Part shown: piece after piece, positions 7,676 through 16,837 of the stretch | Layout: every line of letters starts with the position of its first letter | Numbering within the stretch: position 1 is the stretch's first letter | Assembly (NCBI RefSeq): GCF_000723405.1 | Contig: NZ_CCAE010000048.1 | Coordinates: forward strand, 1 to 35,091 | Source: Hydrogenophaga intermedia | GTDB taxonomy: Bacteria; Pseudomonadota; Gammaproteobacteria; Burkholderiales; Burkholderiaceae_C | Direction of reading: 5' to 3' | Length of the DNA stretch: 35,091 bases | Made by a program: the position numbers and the translations under genes | Notes under the pieces: generated by a model | What the model was told of the DNA's origin: nothing | The model's input: the letters and a program-made list of their open reading frames with translations, nothing else | Databases searched by the model: none

Positions 7676-8590
7676 ATGACCAAGAATCCTTCATCAGACG
7701 CCACTTTGCCGAAAGGCATCCATCGAAGCTGGAAGCTGCCGGATAAGTCGCTGGGTGACTTGTGGGATTCGATCGTGATGGACGAAGCCATCAAAAAACA
7801 GTTGCTGTCACAAGCGATCGTCAACTTCACGGTGCGCCCCAAGGTGGAGCGCACGGTACTCCCCCTGCACGGCGTGATCTTGTTGGTCGGCCCGCCGGGG
7901 ACTGGGAAGACCTCCTTGGCACGGGGCTTGGCGCATCGTGTGGCCGAATCTTTTTCTTCTGCGAAGTTTCGATTGCTGGAAGTGGAGCCTCACACGCTGA
8001 CGAGCTCTGCAATGGGAAAGACTCAACGCGCCGTGGCAGACCTGTTCTCGCAATCGATCGCAGAATCCGCAGCGGCGGGCCCGACGATCGTCCTTCTGGA
8101 CGAGGTCGAAACGCTTGCGGCTGATCGAGCGAAGCTCAGCCTGGAAGCCAACCCGGTTGATGTGCACCGGGCCACCGACGCGGTGTTGGTGCAGTTGGAC
8201 ATGTTGGCCGAACGCAACCCGCATCTGCTGTTCGTGGCCACCAGCAACTTCCCACAGGCCGTCGACAGTGCCTTCCTATCTCGTTGCGACATGGTGATGG
8301 AGGTGCCACTGCCCGGCAAGGATGCCTGCAAGCAGATCCTAGTGGACTGCCTGAATGGCCTGGCAAAGACATTTCCGGGGATTGGCAAGCTTTCCTCGGC
8401 TCACCAGTTCGACGCGTGCGCTGGCGAGTGCGTCGGATTGGATGGTCGGGCCATTCGCAAGGTCGTAGCCAACGCCCTCGCGGCCGACCCGCAAGTGGCT
8501 ATCGATCCGAACAAGCTTTCCGTAGAGCACCTGCGCAGTGCGATACGACAGGCAAAGCAAATGCGCCTTCAAGGAGGGAAGCAAAAATGA
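7676..8590 (+). CDS. cap6: CBASS Cap6, TRIP13/Pch2-like AAA+ ATPase
   Basis: A 304-residue single-domain AAA+ ATPase. Walker A is GPPGTGKT (72-79), Walker B is VLLDEVE (about 139-145), the sensor-1 Asn is in VATSN (191), and the arginine finger lies in the LSR segment (203). In type III CBASS this TRIP13-like hexamer remodels the HORMA protein from its closed, cyclase-activating state back to the open state and so switches off signalling. The neighbouring HORMA, cyclase and nucC genes make this assignment secure. The stop overlaps the next start (ATGA at 8587-8590), and an AAGGAGG site for the next gene lies within its 3' end. Confidence 0.9.
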   Translation: MTKNPSSDATLPKGIHRSWKLPDKSLGDLWDSIVMDEAIKKQLLSQAIVNFTVRPKVERTVLPLHGVILLVGPPGTGKTSLARGLAHRVAESFSSAKFRLLEVEPHTLTSSAMGKTQRAVADLFSQSIAESAAAGPTIVLLDEVETLAADRAKLSLEANPVDVHRATDAVLVQLDMLAERNPHLLFVATSNFPQAVDSAFLSRCDMVMEVPLPGKDACKQILVDCLNGLAKTFPGIGKLSSAHQFDACAGECVGLDGRAIRKVVANALAADPQVAIDPNKLSVEHLRSAIRQAKQMRLQGGKQK

Positions 8591-9057
8591 CCACCGTTGT
8601 CAGCCGGACGTTTCGCAGCTCGCCGCACCGCGATGCGTTGCAGACATGGGATGCCATTGTCGAACTGCTCACTCAGGGCAAGGACGGCACGGCTCGCTCT
8701 GAACTCAGGGCCGTGACGGGCGTGGCCGCCAGCTTGATCGCCGACCAGGCACCCAAGAGCGCGCCCATCGTTGCGACATGCGATGGACCACGGACCAGGA
8801 TCTACTGCCTCTTCGACGAAGACGCGATCGATGGTGATGATGCCAACGAAGAAGTCTTGGGGTTCGAGCCGTTGAAGGGAGACTGGGGAGTCTCGCTGCC
8901 GTGTCCGAAGGAGCAGCTAGGCTGGGTGCAAAGCGCGCTCAAAAAGCACAGTTCTCGCATCATTGCACGGGACTTGAGCCAAGGAATTGCCACGCAGGCG
9001 CAGGCCGATGCTGGGCAAGCGCTGTCGCTCGACCTCGGAGGTTTCCTCAAGTCATGA
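8587..9057 (+). CDS. cap8: CBASS accessory protein, probable second HORMA-type subunit (Cap8-like)
   Basis: A 156-residue protein with no catalytic motif and no membrane segment or signal. Its context is decisive: it lies between the TRIP13-like ATPase and a recognisable HORMA gene and overlaps both by four bases. Type III CBASS loci of the Pseudomonas type encode two HORMA proteins, one acting as the partner of the other, and this protein is the natural candidate for the second. The divergent sequence means I assign it by gene order, not by recognised HORMA residues. The C-terminus (DLGGFLKS) may be a tail recognised by the partner HORMA protein; this is speculative. Confidence 0.7.
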
Positions 9058-9554
9058 GCACCGTCGCCACCTACTCGTACACGCACTCGGTTACCTATGT
9101 GACCGACAACATCCTCAAGAGCTTGAAAGACATCATCCTGCTCAGTGGGCTGGACCCTGAGCACTTTGCGGATCGCTGGGAGAGCAATACCCGAGCCATC
9201 AAGACGTGGCTCGGGACCGGTGATCTGCGCAAGGTGATTCTGGAGATCTACAACCCGGCAACCGACAAGCTCGTGACCCGATGGGATATCGACATCGTGT
9301 ATGGGTGGTCCGATGGCGACGGCAGCTTCTGGACAGATACCGAGCAGTTGAAGTACGCGATCAAGAAAGCTGGGCTGCTGCCATCGCAGGCCAAGTACAA
9401 GTTAATGCTCGATACAAAGCCAGGGCGACCTGATGTGGAGGGATGGAGCAAAGGAAGTTATCGCTCGACGGATGGAATGGTCAAGCAGAGCCTAGGCTCG
9501 ACTGTCGAACACAGCGGCCTGGCGGGTCAGGCCGGATATTGGAGGCAACGCTGA
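9054..9554 (+). CDS. cap7: CBASS Cap7, HORMA-domain protein
   Basis: A 166-residue bacterial HORMA protein. The N-terminus ([20 protein letters not shown]) has the pattern of bacterial HORMA proteins such as the one from E. coli MS115-1, which starts SYSYTVAESFTITHARHI. The C-terminal part, with a Gly/Ser-rich stretch before the last helix, would form the mobile safety belt. In type III CBASS the closed HORMA protein, after binding a peptide, activates the CD-NTase. The start at 9054 is chosen because it overlaps the previous stop (ATGA). Longer in-frame starts would lie inside the upstream gene. The stop overlaps the cyclase start in the same way. Confidence 0.85.
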
Positions 9555-10456
9555 TGCTGTCGATCGATGAAGCTTTTCGCAAGTTCAAGTCGCGTCTGGA
9601 ACTCAACGAACGCGAACAGAAGAATGCCTCGCAACGCCAGAACGAAGTGCGGGACTACCTGCAGACCAAGTTCGGCATTGCGCGCAGCTTCCTGACCGGT
9701 TCCTATGCTCGATACACGAAGACGAAGCCGCTCAAGGATATCGACATCTTCTTCGTGCTGAAGGACTCGGAGAAGCATTACCACGGCAAGGCCGCATCGG
9801 TAGTGCTGGATGATTTCCACTCTGCATTGGTGGAGAAATACGGTTCGGCGGCCGTGCGCAAACAGGCGCGCTCGATCAACGTGGATTTCGGTGTTCACAT
9901 CGACGCGGAGGACAACACGGACTACCGGGTGGTCAGCGTGGATGCGGTGCCCGCATTCGACACCGGCGACCAGTATGAGATCCCCGATACGGCGTCCGGA
10001 AAGTGGATCAAGACGGACCCGGAGATCCATAAGGACAAGGCGACCGCAGCGCACCAAGCCTATGCCAATGAGTGGAAAGGTCTCGTGCGCATGGTGAAGT
10101 ACTGGAACAACAATCCCAAGCACGGCGATCTGAAGCCGGTGAAGCCCTCGTTCCTGATCGAGGTAATGGCCCTTGAGTGTCTTTACGGCGGCTGGGGAGG
10201 ATCGTTCGATCGCGAGATCCAGTCGTTCTTTGCCACGCTTGCCGATCGAGTTCATGACGAGTGGCCGGATCCCGCCGGACTTGGCCCGGCGATCAGCAAC
10301 GATATGGATGCCGCGCGCAAGCAGCGCGCGCAGCAGCTGCTGTTCCAGGCGAGCCAAGACGCAAGCATCGCCATCGACCACGCGCGTCGTGGTCGCAATA
10401 TCGAAGCGCTTCGCGCCTGGCGCGCACTGTTTGGCCCCAAGTTCCCACTGTCCTGA
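9554..10456 (+). CDS. cdnD: CBASS CD-NTase cyclic-oligonucleotide synthase (CdnC/CdnD type)
   Basis: A 300-residue cGAS/DncV-like nucleotidyltransferase. The active-site signature is complete: GS (49-50) in LTGSYARY, Asp62 and Asp64 in KDIDIFFVL, and the third carboxylate Asp111 in SINVDFGV. The C-terminal half contains the helical OAS1-like domain. Enzymes of this kind paired with HORMA, TRIP13 and NucC make cyclic triadenylate (cAAA), the NucC ligand, so that product is the expectation here. The clade label CdnD is from overall similarity to the Pseudomonas system and is less certain than the enzyme class. The ribosome-binding site GGAGG lies in the end of the HORMA gene, and the start overlaps its stop. 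Confidence 0.9.
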
Positions 10457-10494
10457 TTCCATCGGCTTCCATACACGTCCCATCGAGGTACAGC

Positions 10495-11220
10495 ATGTCC
10501 CAGTGGTCGCTTTCCCAGCTCCTGTCGTCCCTGCATGAGGACATCCAGCAGCGCTTGTCCGTAGTACGCAAGACCTTCGGTCACCCGGGTACGAAGGGGG
10601 ATGCGAGCGAGAACGTCTGGATCGACATGCTGGATACCTATCTGCCCAAACGGTACCAGGCGGCCAAGGCGCATGTGGTGGACAGCCTGGGGAACTTCAG
10701 CCAGCAGATCGATGTGGTGGTGTTTGATCGGCAATATTCGCCTTTTATCTTCACCTACGAGAACGAGACGATCATTCCAGCCGAAAGCGTGTACGCCGTT
10801 TTCGAGGCCAAGCAGACGGCTGACGCGGGGCTTGTGGCCTATGCCCAGGAGAAGGTCGCCAGTGTGCGCAGGCTGCACCGCACGAGCCTGCCGATCCCGC
10901 ACGCTGGCGGGACCTACCCAGCGAAGCCGTTGATTCCGATTCTGGGTGGCTTGCTCACCTTCGAGAGCGAATGGAGTCCTGCATTGGGTCCATCCATGGA
11001 CAAGGCGCTGAACGCAAACCTCACCGAGGGGCGTCTGGACATCGGATGCGTTGCCGCCCACGGGCACTTTTTCTATGACCAAGCCAGCGGCGCGTACAGC
11101 TACACCAACGAAAACAAGCCGGCGACCGCGTTTCTTTTCAAGCTGATCGCGCAGCTTCAGTTCAGTGGAACGGTCCCCATGATCGATGTGGAGGCTTACG
11201 GTCAGTGGTTGACCAAGTGA
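10495..11220 (+). CDS. nucC: CBASS effector endonuclease NucC
   Basis: A 241-residue protein closely resembling NucC of E. coli MS115-1 along its full length (for example SQLLSSLHEDIQ, then MLDTYLPKRYQAA, then IPHAGGTYPAKPLIPILGG). The restriction-endonuclease-type catalytic residues are intact at the same numbers: Asp73 in QIDVVVFDRQ, and Glu104 and Lys106 in AVFEAKQ. Known NucC is a trimer that binds cAAA, pairs into a hexamer and degrades double-stranded DNA, killing the infected cell before phage release. The start at 10495 follows a GAGGT site and gives the family length. It is separated from the cyclase by 38 bases, the largest gap in the operon. Confidence 0.95.
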   Translation: MSQWSLSQLLSSLHEDIQQRLSVVRKTFGHPGTKGDASENVWIDMLDTYLPKRYQAAKAHVVDSLGNFSQQIDVVVFDRQYSPFIFTYENETIIPAESVYAVFEAKQTADAGLVAYAQEKVASVRRLHRTSLPIPHAGGTYPAKPLIPILGGLLTFESEWSPALGPSMDKALNANLTEGRLDIGCVAAHGHFFYDQASGAYSYTNENKPATAFLFKLIAQLQFSGTVPMIDVEAYGQWLTK

Positions 11221-11229
11221 GGGGGCGCT

Positions 11230-13854
11230 GTGGCAAGCATACGTTCGGAGTACCACCGGTTCCTGGCGCACTTGGCGCAGCGGCACGTGCACGACGACGT
11301 GCGCCGGCTGGCGCACCTGGTGCTCGATCACCTGCAGCCACTGGCCGAGGTCGGTGCTGCACGCCGGGGGCGCTCCACGCGCTTGGCGCCGCTGGCCATC
11401 GCGCATCTGGCGCAGATGCCTGTCGCCTACGACGGGGACGCGCGCGGCCCCGAAAACGGGCCGGCGCTCGGGCGACTGCACCAGCTCGAAGTCGGGCCGT
11501 TTCGAGGATTCATGCGGCAGGAGACGTTCGACCTCAGCCATGACATCACCTTGGTCTACGGTGCCAACGGCACCGGCAAGAGCAGCTTCTGCGAAGCCTT
11601 GGAAGTGGCGATGCTCGGTTCGATCAGCGAAGCGCAGGCCAAGCGGGTCGACCAGCGGACGTACTGCAACAACGCTCGCCTGCGCCGCCACGTCGCGCCA
11701 GTCCTGTCGTCTACGGCGGCGGGCGAAGCGCAGGCCGTCCAGCCCGACGAAGCTGAGTATCGCTTCTGCTTCATCGAGAAGAACCGCCTCGACGATTTCG
11801 CCCGAATCGCCGCGCGGACCCCGAGCGATCAGCGCCAGCTCATCGCCACCCTGTTCGGCGTGGACCAGTTCAGCGAGTTCGTGCGCGGCTTCAACCCCTC
11901 GCTCGATCAGGACCTGATGCTTGCCGGCGTGCAGGCGGCGCAGCTGGCGCAGCGTCGCCTGCGGTTGGCGAACTCCGAACAGACCATCGCCGCCTACCCG
12001 CAGAAGATCGCAGCGGTCGAGGGCCTGGAACAAGCTTTGGCGCAGCGCATGTCACCTGGCGCGACCTATCAAGCCTGCGTGGACTGGCTGCTGGGTACGC
12101 CGCAGCAGCAAGGACGGCTACCGTATGTCCAGGCTCAGCTGGACGCCAACCCGCCTGCCATTCACGAGGTGACTCAGGCTCGCCTGCAAGCGTTGCTGGC
12201 AGAGGCCTACCGCGTCCAGGGACTGTGGCAAGCGTCTTCCGCGCAACTCGCGGCCCGCGCGGGCGAGGTGTCGTACGCGAAGCTCTACGAGGCCGTGCAA
12301 GCGTTGGCGGACGGGGCGACCGTGTGTCCGGCATGTGGAACCGGACTGGCCGCTGTGGCACAGGACCCGTTCGCCAGGGCGCGAATGGGCCTGGAGCAGC
12401 TCGCGCAACTGGCCGTCCTGCAGCAGCAAGAGGCCGGGCATCGGACGCAGTTGAGCGAGGCGGTCCGAGCGCTGTGGGACGAAATGCGCCGCGTGGTGGC
12501 GGCGGCTGGGGTCGCTTGTCCTGCCGAATCGCAGGCCGCGGGCCTGCCACTGCTGCCTCCCACGTCGGCGGGCAATTGGCTCGGCGGCTGGGTGATTGGG
12601 GACCAGCGCGCCTGGCAAGCCCTCTTACGGATCGCACAGATCATCGAAGGCTTCGACGCGCAGGCGCGCGACGTGAATGCCCAGCGCGGCGCGATGGCCC
12701 AGGAGCGGGACCGCCTGCAACAGCATCAGCTGGAGATCGAACGGCTGCGGACCATGCGCACGACTGCGGATCAGGAGCTGGCGGCCGCCCGCCAAACCGT
12801 GGCCCAGTTCGACGACGCGAACCGCGGCCTAATCCAGGCGGCCACGGACGAAATGCCGGTGGTGGTGCACCATCAGCGGGTCAAGGCCGCCTACGACGGC
12901 TTCCTACCCGAGATTCAGGCATACCTGACCGCTCTGCCGGGGGTTCTGCTACAGGGGCTGGGAGACCAAGCCCGCCATCTCTACAACGCATTCAACCGGG
13001 CCGATCCGCCCGGCGATCTGCTGCACGCGCTGTGGTTGCCCGTGGCCGAGAACGGCAAGATCGAGGTGGAGTTCGCCGGCGAGCCGGGCGTGCGCTACGA
13101 CGCGTTGATCGTCTTCAGCGAAGGGCACATCAAATGCTTGGGTCTGGCGATTCTGCTTGCCAAGAACCTCGCGCAGGGCTGCCCCGTGGTCATCTTCGAT
13201 GACGTCGTCAATGCGATAGACGACGACCATCGCGATGGCATCTGGCGTACCTTCTTCGAGGACGGTTTGCTCCACGGCAAGCAGGTTATCCTCACCTCGC
13301 ACGCAGAGGAGTTCCTGCACCGCATCCAGCAGGAGTTGGGCGTGCGCCGCGCCGCGGCCATCAAGCGCTACAAGTTTCTCCCGCATCAGGGAGAGCACGA
13401 ACTGCGGGTCGACAGCGACCCGCCAGCGAAGAACTATGTTCTTCTGGCCCAGCAGGCGTTGGCGGCTGACGAGAAACGCGAGGCACTGCGCCAGGCCCGG
13501 CCGGCGCTGGAGAGTCTGACGGACCGCCTGTGGACGTGGCTGGGTCGGCGGGCGGACGGCCGGATCGACATCAAGCTGAGCGGGCCCCGCGCGCCTTGGG
13601 AGCTGAACAATAAATGCACCAAGTTGCGGTCGGCCGTCGAGCGTATCGCGGCGCAACATGCGGGTGCGCCGGATGCCGTAGGGGCGTTGGTCAGGCTGCT
13701 CAATGTCAGCGGTACGAGTATTGAATGGGGTTACCTCAATAGCGGTGTGCACGACGCTCAGCGCGATCATGAGTTCGATCGGGCGACGGTAAGAACGGTC
13801 GTCGAGGCGGTTACGGCGTTGGATGCTGCTCTTGATACCCTGCAGAACCGATGA
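11230..13854 (+). CDS. Rad50/RloC-like ABC ATPase with CxxC hook, translationally coupled to nucC
   Basis: An 874-residue SMC/Rad50-type ATPase. Walker A is GANGTGKS (111-118), a CPACG hook motif lies at 366-370 between two Gln/Ala-rich helical (coiled-coil) arms, the ABC signature is degenerate (FSEGH, 629-633), Walker B is VVIFDD (653-658), and the H-loop His is 691 (TSHAEEF). The hook and split ATPase recall Rad50 and the anticodon nuclease RloC, but I see no nuclease motif. Residues about 700-874 are an extra C-terminal domain. The start is GTG. Its ribosome-binding site (GAGGGGG) overlaps the nucC stop codon, so translation is probably coupled. I do not recognise a named defence family. 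A separate single-gene defence system, or an added sensor or effector of this CBASS, are both possible. Confidence 0.75.
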   Translation: MASIRSEYHRFLAHLAQRHVHDDVRRLAHLVLDHLQPLAEVGAARRGRSTRLAPLAIAHLAQMPVAYDGDARGPENGPALGRLHQLEVGPFRGFMRQETFDLSHDITLVYGANGTGKSSFCEALEVAMLGSISEAQAKRVDQRTYCNNARLRRHVAPVLSSTAAGEAQAVQPDEAEYRFCFIEKNRLDDFARIAARTPSDQRQLIATLFGVDQFSEFVRGFNPSLDQDLMLAGVQAAQLAQRRLRLANSEQTIAAYPQKIAAVEGLEQALAQRMSPGATYQACVDWLLGTPQQQGRLPYVQAQLDANPPAIHEVTQARLQALLAEAYRVQGLWQASSAQLAARAGEVSYAKLYEAVQALADGATVCPACGTGLAAVAQDPFARARMGLEQLAQLAVLQQQEAGHRTQLSEAVRALWDEMRRVVAAAGVACPAESQAAGLPLLPPTSAGNWLGGWVIGDQRAWQALLRIAQIIEGFDAQARDVNAQRGAMAQERDRLQQHQLEIERLRTMRTTADQELAAARQTVAQFDDANRGLIQAATDEMPVVVHHQRVKAAYDGFLPEIQAYLTALPGVLLQGLGDQARHLYNAFNRADPPGDLLHALWLPVAENGKIEVEFAGEPGVRYDALIVFSEGHIKCLGLAILLAKNLAQGCPVVIFDDVVNAIDDDHRDGIWRTFFEDGLLHGKQVILTSHAEEFLHRIQQELGVRRAAAIKRYKFLPHQGEHELRVDSDPPAKNYVLLAQQALAADEKREALRQARPALESLTDRLWTWLGRRADGRIDIKLSGPRAPWELNNKCTKLRSAVERIAAQHAGAPDAVGALVRLLNVSGTSIEWGYLNSGVHDAQRDHEFDRATVRTVVEAVTALDAALDTLQNR

Positions 13855-13855
13855 A

Positions 13856-13883
13856 CGGCACACGGCTTTGCAGAGCAGTGCCG
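13856..13883 (+). terminator. Weak stem-loop between convergent genes
   Basis: The arms CGGCAC (13856-13861) and GTGCCG (13878-13883) flank a 16-base loop directly after the ATPase stop and before the stop of the convergent PFL_4697 gene. There is no T-run on either strand, so termination activity is doubtful. Confidence 0.3.
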
Positions 13884-13894
13884 CCCGTGTCACC

Positions 13895-14644
13895 TCATAA
13901 GTACTTCTTGAAGCTGCCTGCGGTCAGGCTGACTGCCATCCCCAGCAACGCCGCGCTGGGCAGCAGGATGACCAGAGGATGCACCGATATGGGCAGAGCG
14001 AGATAGGTGACCCAAGGCAGCACGGCCAACGGCATCAGGCTGGCCTTCGCGCGGTGGTAGATGAAGCCGGATTCGCGGCCGGCGCCGAACCGGCGCACAT
14101 CCCGTCGCACCAGGCCGTCAATCAGGCCGACGAATGCCGCCGTGAGGATCAGGGGCAGCGTGAGCACCAGGACCAGCAGGCGCACCAGGAAGGTGAGCGT
14201 CGTGAAGGCCGCAGCGATCAGGTAGCTTTCGGCCCAGACATAGACTTGGCTGATGTAGTAGCGGAAGTTGCGGCTCTGCCCGTGGCTGGCCGAGCGGACG
14301 CGCTCGGCGGTCTGGCTCATGCGCTCCAGCAACCCCGAGCGCACGAACACCCACTCGTACCCGGTATCCACCAGCTCGTGCGCCGTGCGCCCCGGCTCCT
14401 GCACGACCACGCTGCGCGTGAAGTGGTCGGACAGGTGCCCGAGTTCGTACTGCAGCATCTGCTGGGAGTGGCGCCAGCCCTGGTCCTTCCAGAACAGGTG
14501 CATGCCGACGCACTCCACCGCGATCGAGAACAGCAGCGAGCCAATGAGCACCCCGAGCAGCCGGAACGGTAAGGTGATGGTGCCGACGATCAAGCCTTGG
14601 CGTTGGTTCTGCTCCCGCTGCGCGGTCGAGGCGGCATCCTTCAT
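13895..14644 (-). CDS. ICE membrane protein, PFL_4697 family (TIGR03747)
   Basis: A 249-residue inner-membrane protein. One hydrophobic segment lies near the N-terminus (about 22-45), followed by a soluble region, a pair of segments at about 140-175, and a C-terminal pair at about 200-240. Topology, length and position directly after traD identify TIGR03747/PFL_4697. Its precise role in transfer is unknown. In related ICEs this gene is followed closely by the RAQPRD segment of the cluster. Here about 7.5 kb of defence genes on the opposite strand intervene. The start overlaps the traD stop (ATGA). Confidence 0.85.
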   Translation of the reverse strand: MKDAASTAQREQNQRQGLIVGTITLPFRLLGVLIGSLLFSIAVECVGMHLFWKDQGWRHSQQMLQYELGHLSDHFTRSVVVQEPGRTAHELVDTGYEWVFVRSGLLERMSQTAERVRSASHGQSRNFRYYISQVYVWAESYLIAAAFTTLTFLVRLLVLVLTLPLILTAAFVGLIDGLVRRDVRRFGAGRESGFIYHRAKASLMPLAVLPWVTYLALPISVHPLVILLPSAALLGMAVSLTAGSFKKYL

Positions 14645-16833
14645 GGCACGGCCTCGTTGTCCGCGCCATCGTCGGCGCCGGTGGCCACCGCGCCGGGCTC
14701 GGCCGCAGCGGCATCGTCAAGCAGGTCGTCGGGCAAGGCCGGATCCTGCAAGGCCGACGAGCTGGTGAACTCCCACCACTGCGTGGCCTCGCTGTAGCTC
14801 TGGCGCATGTACCCGGCCAGTTGCTGCAGGTCCGCCGGCATCACTTCATCCGCGTCCGGCGCCGGCAGCGGCATGCGTACCTTCCAAAGCTGGCCGCCCT
14901 GCAGCAGCGCGAAGCACTGGCCCTTGGGCAGGCCGACGACGTGTGACGGCTCGATCATCGGCACGCTGGACATGCTGATGCGGTCCTGGGTGTTCGACGT
15001 GAAATCCGTCGCGCCGCGGATGTCTGAGCTGTCCGTCGCGCCCGAGACGATGGTAGTCGTATAGACCTCGACCTTCGGCAACTGCCTCGTCAGCAGTTCC
15101 GCGGTGGCCGTCTCGCGCACGCGCAACATGAACAGGTTGTTGAAATTCCCGATCACTTGGCCGGCCTTCGCGCGATTGCCGATGCGGGCCTCGATGTCCG
15201 AGAGCGTTTGCGTGTAGGCGGTGACTTGCAGGCCCGCGCCACCGCCCTTGTTGATGAGCGGAATGAACTCGTCACCCATCAATTCATTGAACTCGTCCGC
15301 ATGCACGTTGATCGGCACGCGCGCACCAGCCGATGCACCCGGCAGTCCATCGTCGATCCCGTGCTTGTAGATGTGGCCTGCGACCGAAACCAGGTCGGAG
15401 AACATCGAATTGCCGACCGCCGCGGCGACCTCGGCATCGGACAGCGCATCCAGGCCCACATAGACGACGGCTCGCTTCCTGATCACCTGCATCCAGTCGA
15501 AGATCGGCCGTGGGTCGGCCAGGTCGGAGTAGTTCGGCGCCAGGAGCTGGGCGATCTTGCCGCTGGTGAGCTTTTCCAGCAGCGGCAGAAGCGATGCAAC
15601 GATCTTGTCGAAGTAGGTCTTGTCGTAGCGGACCGCCGAGCGCAGCCCGTCGAGCACCGGGTCGTAGTTGCGCGCCTGGGAGAGGTACTGCTCCAGCGCC
15701 ACCACGCGCTTCTCGCGCCCGATCATGTTCCTTGGGATGTTCTTCTCGTTGAGCTTGGCCTCGATCTGGACGATCACCTCCCAGGCCTTGGGCTCCGTCT
15801 TGGCGAAGTAGTGCTGGGCGTACTCGATGAACAGCGCGTCGATGTTGATGACGTGGCGCTGGATCAGCATGTAGTCCGGGCGCTGCCCCAGTTCCACCAG
15901 GGCGCGGGCGATGATGTTCACGAAGCGCCATGCGAACTCGCGGAACGCCGCGCTGTTGCCTTCGCCGGAGAGCTGCCCCGCCACCCGGGTCGCCACTTCG
16001 CTGATGCGGCCGAAGCGGCCCACCGCGTTGTAGCGTGCCGAAATGTCCGGCCAGCCCAAGTGGAAGACGTAGAACTCGCCTTCGCGGCCAGCGCGCTGGG
16101 CTTCGACGTACATCCGCTTCAAGAGATCGGCATCCCCCTTGGGATCGATGACGATGACGACCTCATGCTCGCCGGCAGCATTCCTGCGGCGGATGTCCTG
16201 CGTGACGAACAACTCGGCCAGGCGCGTTTTGCCCACCCGCGTGGTGCCCAGCACCAGCGAGTGGCCGACGCGCTCGCCCAGCGGCAGGCTGACATCCACC
16301 TCGTCGGGTTCGATGCCGTGCAGGCGCGGCAGGCCACCGACAGGCGGCAACGGGCGCACGGGGTTGAAAGGCACGTCCCAGCCCGTGAGCGCGGGCAGCC
16401 GGGACAGCGGGAATGGCGCGAACTCCAGCCGCTCCTCCAGGCGCCTGGCCAGCCGGTAGGCCGGCGTCGGCTCGACGTACCGCCGGAACTCCGGCCGGTA
16501 CGTCTGCATCAGCCTATGGGTGTGCTTCTGCTCCCAGAGGAACCCGCGCCCCACGAACAGCCGCTGCTGGCTGACCGGCACGTCCTTGCTCGTCATCACG
16601 TAGCGCGGCAAGCGGCGGATGTTGCGCCGGTAGCGCAGGATGACACGGGCATCGCGGTAGCGGATCGCGCCGTAGGCGCCGAATGCCAAGGCGCTGCCGA
16701 CGCCCATCGAAGGGCTCAGCGCGAGCGACCATGGGGCCACCAGGCACAGAAACGCGGCGCCTGCACACGCCGCGACGGTGTATAGCTCCACCGCTGGGCG
16801 TAGCAGAACCTCGACCGGCTGTTTGCCTGACAT
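14641..16833 (-). CDS. traD: TraD type IV coupling protein (SXT/TOL subfamily)
   Basis: A 730-residue coupling ATPase that brings the relaxase-DNA complex to the secretion channel. Two N-terminal membrane segments (about 16-35 and 41-57) precede the motor domain. Walker A is GTTRVGKT (196-203), and a Walker B-type stretch INVHADEFNELMGDEFIPL lies about 500-520. The family is TIGR03743. The C-terminal tail is acidic and low in complexity (AAAAEPGAVATGADDGAD), as in many coupling proteins where the tail contacts substrates. The gene is full length and appears intact. It starts 4 bases after the PFL_4695 stop. Confidence 0.92.
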   Translation of the reverse strand: MSGKQPVEVLLRPAVELYTVAACAGAAFLCLVAPWSLALSPSMGVGSALAFGAYGAIRYRDARVILRYRRNIRRLPRYVMTSKDVPVSQQRLFVGRGFLWEQKHTHRLMQTYRPEFRRYVEPTPAYRLARRLEERLEFAPFPLSRLPALTGWDVPFNPVRPLPPVGGLPRLHGIEPDEVDVSLPLGERVGHSLVLGTTRVGKTRLAELFVTQDIRRRNAAGEHEVVIVIDPKGDADLLKRMYVEAQRAGREGEFYVFHLGWPDISARYNAVGRFGRISEVATRVAGQLSGEGNSAAFREFAWRFVNIIARALVELGQRPDYMLIQRHVINIDALFIEYAQHYFAKTEPKAWEVIVQIEAKLNEKNIPRNMIGREKRVVALEQYLSQARNYDPVLDGLRSAVRYDKTYFDKIVASLLPLLEKLTSGKIAQLLAPNYSDLADPRPIFDWMQVIRKRAVVYVGLDALSDAEVAAAVGNSMFSDLVSVAGHIYKHGIDDGLPGASAGARVPINVHADEFNELMGDEFIPLINKGGGAGLQVTAYTQTLSDIEARIGNRAKAGQVIGNFNNLFMLRVRETATAELLTRQLPKVEVYTTTIVSGATDSSDIRGATDFTSNTQDRISMSSVPMIEPSHVVGLPKGQCFALLQGGQLWKVRMPLPAPDADEVMPADLQQLAGYMRQSYSEATQWWEFTSSSALQDPALPDDLLDDAAAAEPGAVATGADDGADNEAVP

Positions 16834-16837
16834 GGCG

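Noticed and set aside
10252..12033. Minus-strand open frame of 593 codons across nucC and the ATPase
   Set aside because: It crosses the boundaries of three well-supported plus-strand genes and shows no domain.
11230..13854. ATPase as the RloC anticodon nuclease itself
   Set aside because: The hook and ATPase layout fit, but I could not find the C-terminal anticodon-nuclease residues, so only a RloC/Rad50-like label is justified.
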